DNA of 64,000 bases from Flagellimonas pacifica. GTDB taxonomy: Bacteria > Bacteroidota > Bacteroidia > Flavobacteriales > Flavobacteriaceae. The notes under the pieces were generated by a model. That model saw only the letters and a list, made by a program, of their open reading frames with translations. It had not been told where the DNA came from and did not search any database. Location: assembly GCF_900215465.1 (NCBI RefSeq), contig NZ_OBEH01000009.1, positions 1-64,000 of the forward strand, given 5' to 3'. Shown here piece by piece: positions 50,240-59,877 of the stretch; the stretch's first letter is position 1; every line of letters starts with the position of its first letter. Both the position numbers and the translations under genes were made by a program.

Positions 50240-51643
50240 TTATTCCTTTACCCAGTTGTTAGCAAAATCGCAACCTCTATTTCCGGCATTGACGTGTATA
50301 TAGGTGTCTTCGATATGCTCTTCCATCCAATCTTTAATGGCCTTGAACTGCTTTTCCCGAAGTGCCAATTCTTGAATTTTCATATAATCTTTGGCAAAAT
50401 CTGCTTTGTGCTCATCATATCTGTTGGAGATTTTCATAATCTTGAACTTAGGAGCTCCACCTCTTGGGTTGTCTTCCCTAAGTGGTTTGGTTATTTCACC
50501 ATCCTTTATATTTCTTACCTGATTGTATAATGTTGGGTCCATATTAGTCAGTTCAAAACGGGAACCAAAGTTAATAGGGTTACGCAGAATACCACCATCA
50601 AATTTTGTCTCTTTCTCATCTGAAAAATTTAATGCGGCATCCCCAAATGTATATTTCCCATCCAAGATATGTTGACGGATAGAGTCCAACTCTTTTACTG
50701 CTACATCCATTGCTTCTTGCGGAATTTCTGGAATTAATAGAATATGGCGTAAATCCAACTCTTGCCCTCTAATTTTTTCGATATAAATAATATGGTACCC
50801 AAAATCTGTTTCAAAGGGCTCTGAAATCTCACCCTCTTGTAAACTGAATGCCACATCTTTAAACTCTTTCACAAACTGTGTCTCCCTGGTCATACTGTAA
50901 AACCCGCCTTTGGATTTTGACCCTGGATCCTGTGAATATAGTATTGCCTTTACATTAAAGCTTGCATCGTTATCCTCAACATCCTCTTTTATTTGCTTTA
51001 ATCTGTCTATTACCTTTTGCTTTTCCTCTTCTGGAGCGGTAGGTTGTTTTACAATTTGTGCAATCTCTAGTTCAGCACCAAAAACAGGTCGCTGGTCTTC
51101 TGGTATCTTATTAAAGAACTGACGAACTTCTTCCGGTGTAACCTCAATTTCCTCTACAATTTTTGATTGCATTTTTTCAGAAAGCATACGAAGTTTGTTG
51201 ATTTCAAAAAGCTCGGTTCTGAAACTTTCAACATCTTTCTTTTTGTAAAACTTCAGCACTTTTTCCATAGAGCCAACTTGTGCCACCAGTTGTTGGATTT
51301 GCCGATCGCTCTGGGCATTTACCTCGTCATCAGAAACCAATAAACTATCTTGTACCGCCTGGTGGGCATATAAACGATCCTCCATCAGTTTGCCCAAAAG
51401 ACCACATTTTGTTATATCTTGAGTAGATGCTCCCTGGCTTTTTAAATCGATCAATGTCTTGTCCACATCAGAATCCAAGATTACATAATCCCCAATTACC
51501 GCCGCAATGCCATCTAGTTTTATCTTCGTGGTTGAGCTTGTGGTATCCCTCTTTGTAATTAGACTTTCATCGGCATCTTGCGCGCTCACATAGCCAAGTG
51601 CCAAAATAAAAGTTATTGCAAATACTATTTTATTCTTTTTCAT
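50240..51643 (-). CDS. SurA-like periplasmic peptidyl-prolyl isomerase
   Basis: A 467-residue exported chaperone (signal peptide KIVFAITFILALGYVSA). The N-terminal SurA chaperone region (AAVIGDYVILDSDVDKTLIDL; LLGKLMEDRLYAHQAVQD) is followed by parvulin domains (about 190-290 and 295-400), the second beginning ELDLRHILLIP. It guides outer-membrane proteins through the periplasm. The open frame reaches 51679, but ATG 51643 gives the signal peptide and a 14-base overlap with the upstream lipoprotein gene. Confidence 0.9.
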   Translation of the reverse strand: MKKNKIVFAITFILALGYVSAQDADESLITKRDTTSSTTKIKLDGIAAVIGDYVILDSDVDKTLIDLKSQGASTQDITKCGLLGKLMEDRLYAHQAVQDSLLVSDDEVNAQSDRQIQQLVAQVGSMEKVLKFYKKKDVESFRTELFEINKLRMLSEKMQSKIVEEIEVTPEEVRQFFNKIPEDQRPVFGAELEIAQIVKQPTAPEEEKQKVIDRLKQIKEDVEDNDASFNVKAILYSQDPGSKSKGGFYSMTRETQFVKEFKDVAFSLQEGEISEPFETDFGYHIIYIEKIRGQELDLRHILLIPEIPQEAMDVAVKELDSIRQHILDGKYTFGDAALNFSDEKETKFDGGILRNPINFGSRFELTNMDPTLYNQVRNIKDGEITKPLREDNPRGGAPKFKIMKISNRYDEHKADFAKDYMKIQELALREKQFKAIKDWMEEHIEDTYIHVNAGNRGCDFANNWVKE

Positions 51644-52508
51644 AAACCTCAAATTCATTCTTCTTAATTGCTTCATCAATGATTTCCGTTTCCAACTTTC
51701 TTATGTAATCCAGTCTTCTCCTGTTCAATATCAGTTGTCTTATGTCTGGTGAAATATATTCAAATGGTGCGGTATCATTAACTTCTAGAACATCGGTCAC
51801 CTTTCCCAAATATACCCCTAAGGAATCTTCCAATTCAAAAAATTGTGATTTTTTTAAGTACTTCTCCTCATTGAGTGATGTAAGCAGTGGTATTTCTTGT
51901 TTAACCCTTGATGCACTTACCCAAATGGAATCGTTAAAGTGAATTTTTTTAAACTGTACGGCAATGGAATCTAAATAATTCTTGTCCTCTACCTCCCAAT
52001 TCTTCATTTTGGTTATCACTCCTCCCTTATCCAAAAACTGGGCAGGTAATCCAACAAACCGTAATTGCACCAGCTTTTCATTAAGTTTAAAGTTCTCTTT
52101 TTCTTTTTCGTAGTATTGCCTAAGCTGTGAGGTGGTCACCGCTGTGTCTTGAGCCTTGAGCACCAATGCTTCTACATAGGCTCTTGTATAGAGGTCTGCC
52201 CTGTAATCAGAAACCAAGCGATCAAACTCTGCGAGTTTTTCTTCAGGAAGGTTAATCTTTGACTTGGACAACAACAACTGTTTTGATGCCCAATTGTTTA
52301 TATAATCTGTAACAAAGAGTGTGCTATCCTCTGCAGACATATCTTCCCTAATTAGAGAAGATATATCTTCTTTATACAAAAAAGTGTCTCCCACCCTTGC
52401 CAAAGGTTCTTTTTCCTCTTTTTCCTTAAATAGAGAACTACATGAGGAAAGAGTAAAAACCACGATTGCACAAAAGATAGAGGCAATATTTATTTTAGGG
52501 AAAAACAT
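51630..52508 (-). CDS. SurA-related periplasmic lipoprotein
   Basis: A 292-residue lipoprotein (lipobox TLSSCSS, Cys23). The region ARVGDTFLYKEDISSLIRED resembles the start of SurA-type chaperone domains, and the rest is helical and charged. No complete parvulin active site is visible. It precedes and overlaps the surA-like gene, as in other Flavobacteriaceae, and probably acts with it in outer-membrane protein biogenesis. The frame is open to 52559; ATG 52508 begins the signal peptide. Confidence 0.78.
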   Translation of the reverse strand: MFFPKINIASIFCAIVVFTLSSCSSLFKEKEEKEPLARVGDTFLYKEDISSLIREDMSAEDSTLFVTDYINNWASKQLLLSKSKINLPEEKLAEFDRLVSDYRADLYTRAYVEALVLKAQDTAVTTSQLRQYYEKEKENFKLNEKLVQLRFVGLPAQFLDKGGVITKMKNWEVEDKNYLDSIAVQFKKIHFNDSIWVSASRVKQEIPLLTSLNEEKYLKKSQFFELEDSLGVYLGKVTDVLEVNDTAPFEYISPDIRQLILNRRRLDYIRKLETEIIDEAIKKNEFEVYEKE

Positions 52509-52628
52509 TCCGCAAAAATAACAATTACATAATGGCACGCAAGCAGGTTGCTTTCTCATTAACAGATTTTTATCATGTTCCTTAAACTGTGAAATTTATT
52601 ACATTAGTGCAACCACAACCAAACCAAC

Positions 52629-52886
52629 ATGAAAAAAATCTTGGACCGCAGAATAAAGATGATATGGGATTTTCGTGGACCCGGTGCAGCCAACACCGCT
52701 CAACACTATCAAAAACACTTAGAAGAGTTTATTGTAATTGAGGAGCTAAAATTTGACATTACCGGAGTAAAGCATTTCAGTGAAACTCATAGTATTACCT
52801 ATATGGTGGTAGCAGAGTTTGAAATGGGCGAAGTCCGAGATATTCTTAAACCACATAGAGGTGAAGTTTATTTGGATGATACTTAA
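52629..52886 (+). CDS. Small conserved hypothetical protein
   Basis: An 85-residue soluble protein, MKKILDRRIKMIWDFRGPGA followed by ANTAQHYQKHLEEFIVIEEL. It has no signal peptide or membrane segment. The composition and lack of frame interruptions argue for a real gene of a type common in Flavobacteriaceae, but I cannot name a function. It is divergent from the SurA-related lipoprotein and precedes the beta-lactamase-like gene by 33 bases, possibly in one transcript. Confidence 0.75.
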   Translation: MKKILDRRIKMIWDFRGPGAANTAQHYQKHLEEFIVIEELKFDITGVKHFSETHSITYMVVAEFEMGEVRDILKPHRGEVYLDDT

Positions 52887-52919
52887 ATAACTTCTATAAA
52901 TAATAACTAAATATATTAC

Positions 52920-54059
52920 ATGCCGAACAAATTTGCCGTACTTATTATAATACTGTCCTTTTTGGCCTTTTCTTGCAGTGAGGTAAAAAATACAAATCCT
53001 TTAGATGAGATTCTTGCTTCTGAAAATTCTATGATAAAAATAGTCATGGATAGCTTGGAGCAACATGAAGTTCAAATATTGTATACACGAATTGATAGGA
53101 AAAATGATACCATCCAGTTTACGGATTTTGAATTTCAGGTAGATAAGGATAATTATTTTTATCCTGCCAGTACTGTCAAGTTTCCCGCAGCGGTTGCCGC
53201 GTTGGAAAAACTCAATGAAATAGATTCTCTTGCTATGGGCACCCCTTTTTATATTGAAGGAGATTCTATAGAAACCAGTTTTACTAAAGCCATTTCTGAA
53301 ATATTTGCAGTCTCGGATAATGCCGCCAACAACAGGTTGATTGAATTTTTAGGTCAAGATGACCTAAACAATCGTATGAAATCCAAAGGGGTTGGACCCA
53401 TCCGTATTGCACATCGTCTATCTACTCTAAATGCTGATGAAGTAACCACCAAACCCTTGATTATATATTTGAACGATTCCACAACGGTTACCGGTGTTCC
53501 TATTATGAATGGTTTTCCCACTCCTATAGAATTGAACAAAACCTTAAAAGGCAAAGGTTTTTATGCTGATGATTCACTTTACCATGATCCTTTCGATTTT
53601 TCATTAAAAAATTATTATCCCATTGAAGCCCAACATGCTCTTTTAAAAAAAATTATTTTCCCAGAAGCTTTTCCAGAGGAGCAACGATTTAACTTAAGCC
53701 CAGCGCAACATAAGTTTTTACTCAAGACCATGCATGCCCTTCCTAAAGATTTGGGTTATGATAGTGAAATCTATTATGATAGCTACGTAAAGTTTTTAAT
53801 GTTCGGTGATTCTTCGGAACCCATACCTGAACATATTAAAATCTACAATAAAGTAGGTTATGCCTATGGAACACTAACTGATTGTGCCTATATTAATGAT
53901 GAATTGAACAATATAGATTTTATGGTCACAGCTACTCTTTTGGTCAACAAAGATGGTATCTTTAATGACAATGCCTATGAATATGATGAAATTGGAATAC
54001 CTTTTTTGGCACAATTGGGCAGGGAATTGTACAATTATGAATTAAACCATAAGCGATGA
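52920..54059 (+). CDS. Class A beta-lactamase-like serine hydrolase lipoprotein
   Basis: A 379-residue lipoprotein (lipobox FLAFSCSE). The penicillin-recognising serine hydrolase motifs are present: S84-T-V-K87 (PASTVKFPAAVAALEKL) and S132-D-N134 (VSDNAANNRLIEFLG). The third motif is degenerate (NKVGYAYGTL). The protein is about 90 residues longer than true class A beta-lactamases, so it is more likely a peptidoglycan or other serine hydrolase than an antibiotic resistance enzyme. It overlaps the SRPBCC gene by four bases. Confidence 0.82.
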   Translation: MPNKFAVLIIILSFLAFSCSEVKNTNPLDEILASENSMIKIVMDSLEQHEVQILYTRIDRKNDTIQFTDFEFQVDKDNYFYPASTVKFPAAVAALEKLNEIDSLAMGTPFYIEGDSIETSFTKAISEIFAVSDNAANNRLIEFLGQDDLNNRMKSKGVGPIRIAHRLSTLNADEVTTKPLIIYLNDSTTVTGVPIMNGFPTPIELNKTLKGKGFYADDSLYHDPFDFSLKNYYPIEAQHALLKKIIFPEAFPEEQRFNLSPAQHKFLLKTMHALPKDLGYDSEIYYDSYVKFLMFGDSSEPIPEHIKIYNKVGYAYGTLTDCAYINDELNNIDFMVTATLLVNKDGIFNDNAYEYDEIGIPFLAQLGRELYNYELNHKR

Positions 54060-54568
54060 GCAAACTGACTTTTGATTGTTTCACAAAAAAAATCTATATC
54101 AAGGCCTCTGTGGAAAAGTTGTACTGGTCTTGGGGAACCTCTGAAGGAATAACTTCGTGGTTTTTGAGTGAGGCGGACTACAATTCCGCTTCAGGAGAGA
54201 AACGGGCCATTGATGAAAACATTCAGCCAGGGGATGCCTATACTTGGAAATGGCACAACTGGGACAGCAAGGAGATTGGAAAAGTCCTGAAGGCCAATGG
54301 AACTGATTTTTTGGAAATTTCCTTCGCAGATAGCAAGGTTTCTGTATCCTTAGAGGATTACGACAAAGCCGTTTTGCTTACGTTAAAACAGTATGAAATT
54401 CCAATAGATGAAGAAAGCAAATTAAGTATTCATCATGGCTGCAGCAATGGCTGGACATTTTGGTTGGCCAACCTAAAAGCATATTTGGAACATGGAATAT
54501 TGCTCAACGAAACCGAATTCGATTTAAGAAATATTCCCCTATCCGGTTACGAGTTTGTGAATATGTAG
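54056..54568 (+). CDS. SRPBCC/START-like (AHSA1-type) protein
   Basis: A 170-residue soluble protein with the helix-grip fold typical of the AHSA1 group: FTKKIYIKASVEKLYWSWGTSEGITSWFLSEA at the start and HHGCSNGWTFWLANLKAYLEHGI in the long C-terminal helix. Members bind hydrophobic ligands or act as Hsp90 co-chaperone relatives; no specific function can be given. It is translationally coupled to the upstream serine hydrolase (ATGA). Confidence 0.85.
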   Translation: MSKLTFDCFTKKIYIKASVEKLYWSWGTSEGITSWFLSEADYNSASGEKRAIDENIQPGDAYTWKWHNWDSKEIGKVLKANGTDFLEISFADSKVSVSLEDYDKAVLLTLKQYEIPIDEESKLSIHHGCSNGWTFWLANLKAYLEHGILLNETEFDLRNIPLSGYEFVNM

Positions 54569-54575
54569 CAAATCC

Positions 54576-56195
54576 TTATCCTTCCAAAATCTTGTTAGGT
54601 GCTTCCCATTTTCCATTAAAAAGCAAAACCTCATCAAAATTCACCCCTTCTATAGGTTTGAGTATCTCATTTTCAGAATCCCATTCAATTCTTCTTCCCA
54701 ATTTCCAAGACAATCCAGCCATGTGGGCAGATATTACTTCCTCGAAACCTTCTTTGATTCCGCAACTTACCTTACCGCCATTTTTGATAACACTTAACCA
54801 CTCCCGCATGTGCAAAAAGGTTGAATCTACCCGAACTCCGTCAATATAAGTCCACATAAGGCCTTTATCGGCAAAATATTGCGAAGTCGCCGATGATATG
54901 GCATCTGGAACATTAGCAGCAGGATTGTACTGATAAATCGGAATATGCGGCTTCATTTTTTCCGCTTCCAACATATCGGCATATCTGGTAGATGCAGTAT
55001 CAGGCCAAATTGTAAGTTTGTTGCCCAATTCCATGGTGGCATCATGTCCCATTAAAATGGTTGGTCTGCCAAATGAATTTCCAAGAGAAGCACTATAACA
55101 GAACGTCATTCCTTTTTCTTTTCCTTTGGATTGACTGCTACCTGTTGAAAATCTAGGAAATTCCATATTTACCTGAAGTACGTCGGGTACGTTCCTACCG
55201 TCATTATGGGTATAAATACCTCCGGATGCAGATACGGCATCTGGGATGCCCATATTAAGCACACAGTTCAATCGGTCGTAATCATGCGTTAGTAGGTCGC
55301 CTGAAAGTCCTGAACCATAGGCCCACCATTTGCGCCATCTAAAAAAATGGTTTTTGTTAAATGGAATTTTAGGAGCCGACCCTAAAAACTGTTCCCAGTC
55401 AATGGTCTGAGCACTGGCTTGTTCATGAATATCATAATTCCATGCTCCGTTATCATCGTTTCTATTGGTATTGGTCTGTATCAAGGAAACATGGCCCAAC
55501 GTACCTTTTTCCACAATATCTCTGGCCGTTCTAAAACTCAAAGTTTGTCTATGCTGGTGCCCAACCTGCAAAGTAGCTTTAGATGCCTGGGCTGCTTCCT
55601 TCAAGCGATAGGTTTCTTCAACCGTATGCGTCATGGGTTTTTCCACATAAACATGCACATTGTTGTTTAATGCCTCAATGGCCATTGGTGCATGCCAATG
55701 ATCTGGTGTAGCAATAACCACCGCATCAATTTCCCCACTATGAATCATTTCTTTATAAGTGGTAAACCGCTTAATTTTATTTTCTGGTGTCGAAAATGAT
55801 CTAAGGGCTTTCTCTGCCCTAACATCAAAAACATCGCAGATTCCTGCCAAATTCACATTGAGTCTGTCTTGAGCCAAAAAGTCTTCCAATACTTTATTGT
55901 TTGGGTCTTCTTCCTCCGCCAATCTCATTTCCTCTTTCCATTCGTCCGTGGCAAAGCCCAATGATCGGCAGAGTTGCTCTCCTCTGATCCCAAAACCAAT
56001 TATTCCAATCCTAACCGGGTTACCGTCAATTCCAGGGATAGCTGGAGGCAAAGATGGACTTATGTTCAATTGATTTAAAATCTCCGATCTTTTCTTTTTA
56101 CGGTTGACCACTGAAGCTGCACCGGCCCACCAGACAGCACCCAAAATGGGAAGTCCCCCTAAACCTTTCAATAAATCTCTTCTAGTCCAGTTCAT
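54576..56195 (-). CDS. Tat-exported Gfo/Idh/MocA oxidoreductase
   Basis: A 539-residue NAD(P)-dependent oxidoreductase acting on a sugar or sugar-like substrate. The N terminus MNWTRRDLLKGLGGLPILG is a twin-arginine signal, so the enzyme is folded with its cofactor before export. The Rossmann motif is VRIGIIGFGIRGEQLCRSLG (about 61-80), followed by EIDAVVIATPDHWHAPMAIEALN and the conserved VYVEKPMTHT (catalytic Lys). Exported members of this family are abundant in Bacteroidota that degrade polysaccharides. It follows a DoxX-like membrane protein gene by two bases. Confidence 0.9.
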   Translation of the reverse strand: MNWTRRDLLKGLGGLPILGAVWWAGAASVVNRKKKRSEILNQLNISPSLPPAIPGIDGNPVRIGIIGFGIRGEQLCRSLGFATDEWKEEMRLAEEEDPNNKVLEDFLAQDRLNVNLAGICDVFDVRAEKALRSFSTPENKIKRFTTYKEMIHSGEIDAVVIATPDHWHAPMAIEALNNNVHVYVEKPMTHTVEETYRLKEAAQASKATLQVGHQHRQTLSFRTARDIVEKGTLGHVSLIQTNTNRNDDNGAWNYDIHEQASAQTIDWEQFLGSAPKIPFNKNHFFRWRKWWAYGSGLSGDLLTHDYDRLNCVLNMGIPDAVSASGGIYTHNDGRNVPDVLQVNMEFPRFSTGSSQSKGKEKGMTFCYSASLGNSFGRPTILMGHDATMELGNKLTIWPDTASTRYADMLEAEKMKPHIPIYQYNPAANVPDAISSATSQYFADKGLMWTYIDGVRVDSTFLHMREWLSVIKNGGKVSCGIKEGFEEVISAHMAGLSWKLGRRIEWDSENEILKPIEGVNFDEVLLFNGKWEAPNKILEG

Positions 56196-56197
56196 TG

Positions 56198-56680
56198 CTA
56201 TTGTGTTTTGGTTAATTGTCCTTTTCTAAAATGACCCAGCCCAAAAAAGTGGGCAGTTGGATAGTTATAAATTAAAATACAGGCTGCCAATTCAATTAGA
56301 TTTTTGTTCACCAACCAGTAATTGCCTTCTACATTGATTTGTTGCACTCCTGGTAATGACGGATGGGCCAGGTAATAAAGACTCAATAGACCGATACCGA
56401 CCAAGGCACCTTTTTTTTCAAAAATTCCAAGAATGAAGGTAATCCCTACTACCAATAGAGCTGTAACATTCATGGTATCCACCCAATCTATCAATGAAGG
56501 AGATGTTAAGGAATGAAAAATGGATTTGAAAGGTCCTTGGGCAGAGGCAAGGTATCCGAACGAAGTCCATTCTGGATTGTACAATTTAACAATACCTTCG
56601 TATAAAAAGTGCCATCCAATCAAGATTCGCAAAAGTGTAATGCTGATTTTGACCCTACGGTCGTGAGCTGTGGTGACCAT
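56198..56680 (-). CDS. DoxX-like inner-membrane protein
   Basis: A 160-residue membrane protein with four hydrophobic segments (ISITLLRILIGWHFLYEGIVK; VTALLVVGITFILGIF; GALVGIGLLSLYYLA; NLIELAACILIYNY) and the DoxX-type start LLRILIGWHFLYEGIVKL. DoxX proteins are linked to quinone-dependent electron transfer and redox stress. Paired with the exported Gfo/Idh/MocA enzyme, it may serve as its membrane partner; this is inferred from the two-base spacing. Confidence 0.82.
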   Translation of the reverse strand: MVTTAHDRRVKISITLLRILIGWHFLYEGIVKLYNPEWTSFGYLASAQGPFKSIFHSLTSPSLIDWVDTMNVTALLVVGITFILGIFEKKGALVGIGLLSLYYLAHPSLPGVQQINVEGNYWLVNKNLIELAACILIYNYPTAHFFGLGHFRKGQLTKTQ

Positions 56681-56777
56681 AATTTGGTGTTTTTGATTAG
56701 TATTGAACCTATCAAATCTACAACAAACTCAAAAAAAGTATTATGACATTTATCAAAAATATGTCTTCACGAGCCTG

Positions 56778-58085
56778 CTAGGATTGGCTTGGTATACCAT
56801 AAAGATCAAAATCGGAGGCATCGGTAATCTCAATATCAACAAAACCACCAACTTTTACGTAATGTTTGGTGGCATCAATGAGTACTTCATTATCCACATC
56901 AGGAGAATCAAACTCTGTTCTGGCCACAAAATGGTTGCCTTCCTTGCGATCAACAATACATTTAAAGGTCTTACCTATTTTTTCTTGGTTGAGTTCCCAT
57001 GAAATTTGGGACTGCAGTTCCATAATCTCATTGGCCCGTTGCTGTTTTATTTCTTCAGGGACATCATCCTCCAAGGAATAGGCATGGGTATTTTCTTCAT
57101 GGCTGTAGGTAAAGCATCCCAAACGCTCAAAACGCATGGCTGCAACCCAATTTTTTAAGATTTTAAAGTCTTCTTCTGTTTCACCCGGGTATCCAACGAT
57201 CAAGGTGGTCCGAATAGCCATTTTGGGGACAGCTACTCTAAAATCCTGCAGCAACTTCGTTGTTTTTTCTTTTGTGGTACCCCTTCTCATACTTTTTAAA
57301 ATGGGGTCGGCAATATGTTGAAGTGGAATATCGATATAATTGCAAATCTTTGGTTCGTTTTTCATCACTTCCAAAACATCCATTGGAAAACCCGTAGGAA
57401 ATGCGTAGTGCAAACGAATCCATTCTATACCTTCTACCTTTACCAAAGCTTGAAGCAATTCGGCCAGATTTCTTTTTTTATACAGGTCCAATCCATAATA
57501 GGTCAAGTCTTGAGCAATTAGGATCAATTCCTTTACTCCTTTGGCAGCCAGCTTTGCTGATTCTTCTACTAACTCTTCAATAGGTTTGCTTTTATGCTTA
57601 CCGCGCATTAAGGGAATGGCACAAAAAGAGCAGGGCCTGTCACAACCCTCTGCTATTTTTAAATAGGCATAGTTTTTTGGGGTTGTGGTCAATCGTTCCC
57701 CAATTAATTCATGTTTGTAATCAGCTCCCAAAGCTTTCAAAAGGTTTGGAAGATCGCTGGTCCCAAAATATTCATCCACATTAGGGATTTCCTTTTCCAA
57801 ATCCGGTTTGTACCGTTCGCTAAGGCAACCTGTCACAAAAACCTTGTCCACATCTCCGGCTTCCTTTTTTTGAACATATTCCAAAATAGTGTTGACACTT
57901 TCCTCCTTGGCATTTGCTATAAATCCACAGGTATTGATGACCACCACGTTGCCCTCTTCCTCATGTACCACTTCTTTGTTATTGGCCTTTAATTGACCCA
58001 TGAGCACCTCAGAATCGTAGACATTTTTACTACAGCCAAGTGTAACCACATTGATTTTGTTCTTCTTAAGGGATTTTGTGCGCAT
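56778..58085 (-). CDS. rimO: Ribosomal protein uS12 methylthiotransferase
   Basis: A 435-residue radical SAM enzyme that adds a methylthio group to Asp of ribosomal protein S12. The N-terminal MTTase domain has three cluster cysteines (VTLGCSKN, INTCGF, VTGCLSE), the radical SAM motif is EGCDRPCSFC (CxxxCxxC), and a C-terminal TRAM domain ends VKVGGFVDIEITDASDFDLYG. The YDSEVLMG sequence after the first Cys favours RimO over MiaB. The open frame starts at 58115, but ATG 58085 follows the promoter box. Confidence 0.95.
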   Translation of the reverse strand: MRTKSLKKNKINVVTLGCSKNVYDSEVLMGQLKANNKEVVHEEEGNVVVINTCGFIANAKEESVNTILEYVQKKEAGDVDKVFVTGCLSERYKPDLEKEIPNVDEYFGTSDLPNLLKALGADYKHELIGERLTTTPKNYAYLKIAEGCDRPCSFCAIPLMRGKHKSKPIEELVEESAKLAAKGVKELILIAQDLTYYGLDLYKKRNLAELLQALVKVEGIEWIRLHYAFPTGFPMDVLEVMKNEPKICNYIDIPLQHIADPILKSMRRGTTKEKTTKLLQDFRVAVPKMAIRTTLIVGYPGETEEDFKILKNWVAAMRFERLGCFTYSHEENTHAYSLEDDVPEEIKQQRANEIMELQSQISWELNQEKIGKTFKCIVDRKEGNHFVARTEFDSPDVDNEVLIDATKHYVKVGGFVDIEITDASDFDLYGIPSQS

Positions 58086-58104
58086 AATTCCTGTAAATGG
58101 GGTG

Positions 58105-58112
58105 CAAAAGTA
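58105..58112 (-). promoter_or_regulatory. -7 box (TACTTTTG) of rimO
   Basis: Perfect TAnnTTTG on the minus strand, 20 bases upstream of ATG 58085, followed by CACC as at other promoters in the window. Confidence 0.5.
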
Positions 58113-58141
58113 CAAAAGTTAATCCCATTAAAACTATCAGG

Positions 58142-59875
58142 TCAATCCTTATAGGTTTCAGGAATTTTGCGTGCTTTGACCAAGGCTTCAAAAGCAGCCC
58201 CAAGAGTGTATAATTTTCCTTCTTGGTATTGCTTTGCAATAAAAGTCAAATTAACAGGTTCTCCCGAATCTTTGTACCCCATTGGAATGGTTAAGGCGGG
58301 ATATTCTGCTACGGCTGCAGCTCCAGCATCATAGTTATTGATGGATAAAACCGCATCCAATCGATGTTCTCGCATGGGAATATCAAAATAGGTTCGGCCG
58401 TTGGTTTTCAATGTTTTTTTGATGCTTTTAAGCCCCTCCGCAGATGTAGTGTCGTTTAAAATACCATCAAAACGGGCTTGCCCGTATGGAATTCGCTTCA
58501 AACTATCTTGCAGATTGAATTCCGCCATATCTTGCACAGTTTTAAGATGAAGAGAACCCTTATTCTTTATCTGGGTTTCAATATAGTCAGGCAGGTCGTT
58601 TTTCATATCAATGTTCAAAATGGAAAGAAAGCCTTCAAATTTCACTTCTGGTGGTTCAAATTCAATAATGGTAGCACCAGCTGCTTTCAATTTCTCCATG
58701 GTTTGAACATAAATGGAATCGCTTTTTATATAGTTTTTGAAAGCTCCAAACCTCTTGCCCTTAAGCGTAGATTCTTCTGCATACCATTTCTCTGGCCAAT
58801 CTGCCTGCACCGATTTATCATCAGACTCGTCAAAACCACGCATGGCATCCAACAAAATCCCATTGTCAATTACATTTTTGGTCATAGGGCCAGGGGTATC
58901 CAGCGTGCTGGAAATAGGAACGATTCCCGTCCGACTTAAAAGACCAACGGTAGGTTTCATACCTACTACGGAGTTTTGACCAGATGGCGACAAAATAGAA
59001 CCTGAGGTCTCCGTACCCACCGCTGCAACGGCATAATTTGCAGCTACCGAAGTTCCACTGCCCGCGCTTGAGCCTCCTGTATCAAAAACGCGACGACCAT
59101 ACGGGTTCAACGTTTGACCTCCCACTGCACTTTGTCCGTTTGGACAATCACAAATAAAATTTGCCCATTCGCTAAGATTTACTTTTCCCAAAATAAGAGC
59201 GCCATTCGTTTTTAGTTGGTTTACTATAAAGGCATCGTCTGTCCGATTGTCTTGAAAGGCAATCGCCCCGGCCGTTGTATTCATTCCTACAACGCCAATA
59301 TTGTCTTTTAACAGTATGGGCATCCCGTAAATGGGATGATGGCCATCGGAATTGGCATCCAACCTTTTTGCTTTATCCAATATAGTTGGGTTCAAGGCTA
59401 TTATTGTATTGAGTGTAGTTCCATTGGGCAATTCATATTTATAAATACGATGTAAATAAAAAAGAACCAAATCAACATAAGTGAATCTTCCACTTGAAAT
59501 ATGTTTTTGAATGGTCGGGATATCCTGCTCCAAAACCAAGGGTTTCATCATTTTATAAGTTTCCTTTGGAAATTTGGCAACCTCAGCATATAAAGGCGTA
59601 AAAACTTCATTCTTATCCAACACTTTGGACTGAATAAACTTGTACCGCATTCGCTCCTGTTCATGATTGGCATTCTCAGCAACTTCCGCTGAATCATTGT
59701 AAGGAATCCAAAGTGGTTGTTCTTTTTCAATTTCCTCAATTTCTTCAACATCAACTAGTACAGGAGACTCCTCAGTTTTATCCTTTGCATCTTTCTTTTC
59801 CAAAAATTGACAGGATTGCAACATGAAAAACAGTAGTAATAAACTTAAAGCTATTCCATTGGTATTTCTTCCCAT
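58142..59875 (-). CDS. Amidase-signature family lipoprotein
   Basis: A 577-residue lipoprotein (lipobox FFMLQSCQF) with an acidic linker and an amidase-signature domain from about residue 115. The Ser-cisSer-Lys triad is Lys190 (PILLKDNIG), Ser269 (TGGSSAGSG) and Ser293 (TETSGSILSPSG). It hydrolyses a small amide outside the cytoplasm; the substrate is unknown. It sits two bases after the DUF2911 gene and is probably the last gene of an operon starting beyond the right edge. Confidence 0.92.
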   Translation of the reverse strand: MGRNTNGIALSLLLLFFMLQSCQFLEKKDAKDKTEESPVLVDVEEIEEIEKEQPLWIPYNDSAEVAENANHEQERMRYKFIQSKVLDKNEVFTPLYAEVAKFPKETYKMMKPLVLEQDIPTIQKHISSGRFTYVDLVLFYLHRIYKYELPNGTTLNTIIALNPTILDKAKRLDANSDGHHPIYGMPILLKDNIGVVGMNTTAGAIAFQDNRTDDAFIVNQLKTNGALILGKVNLSEWANFICDCPNGQSAVGGQTLNPYGRRVFDTGGSSAGSGTSVAANYAVAAVGTETSGSILSPSGQNSVVGMKPTVGLLSRTGIVPISSTLDTPGPMTKNVIDNGILLDAMRGFDESDDKSVQADWPEKWYAEESTLKGKRFGAFKNYIKSDSIYVQTMEKLKAAGATIIEFEPPEVKFEGFLSILNIDMKNDLPDYIETQIKNKGSLHLKTVQDMAEFNLQDSLKRIPYGQARFDGILNDTTSAEGLKSIKKTLKTNGRTYFDIPMREHRLDAVLSINNYDAGAAAVAEYPALTIPMGYKDSGEPVNLTFIAKQYQEGKLYTLGAAFEALVKARKIPETYKD

Positions 59876-59877
59876 AA

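Noticed and set aside
56703..57002. Plus-strand ORF starting in the DoxX-rimO gap
   Set aside because: Most of it is antisense to the rimO TRAM domain.
58478..58939. 153-codon plus-strand ORF inside the amidase gene
   Set aside because: Antisense to conserved amidase sequence; no promoter or family signature.
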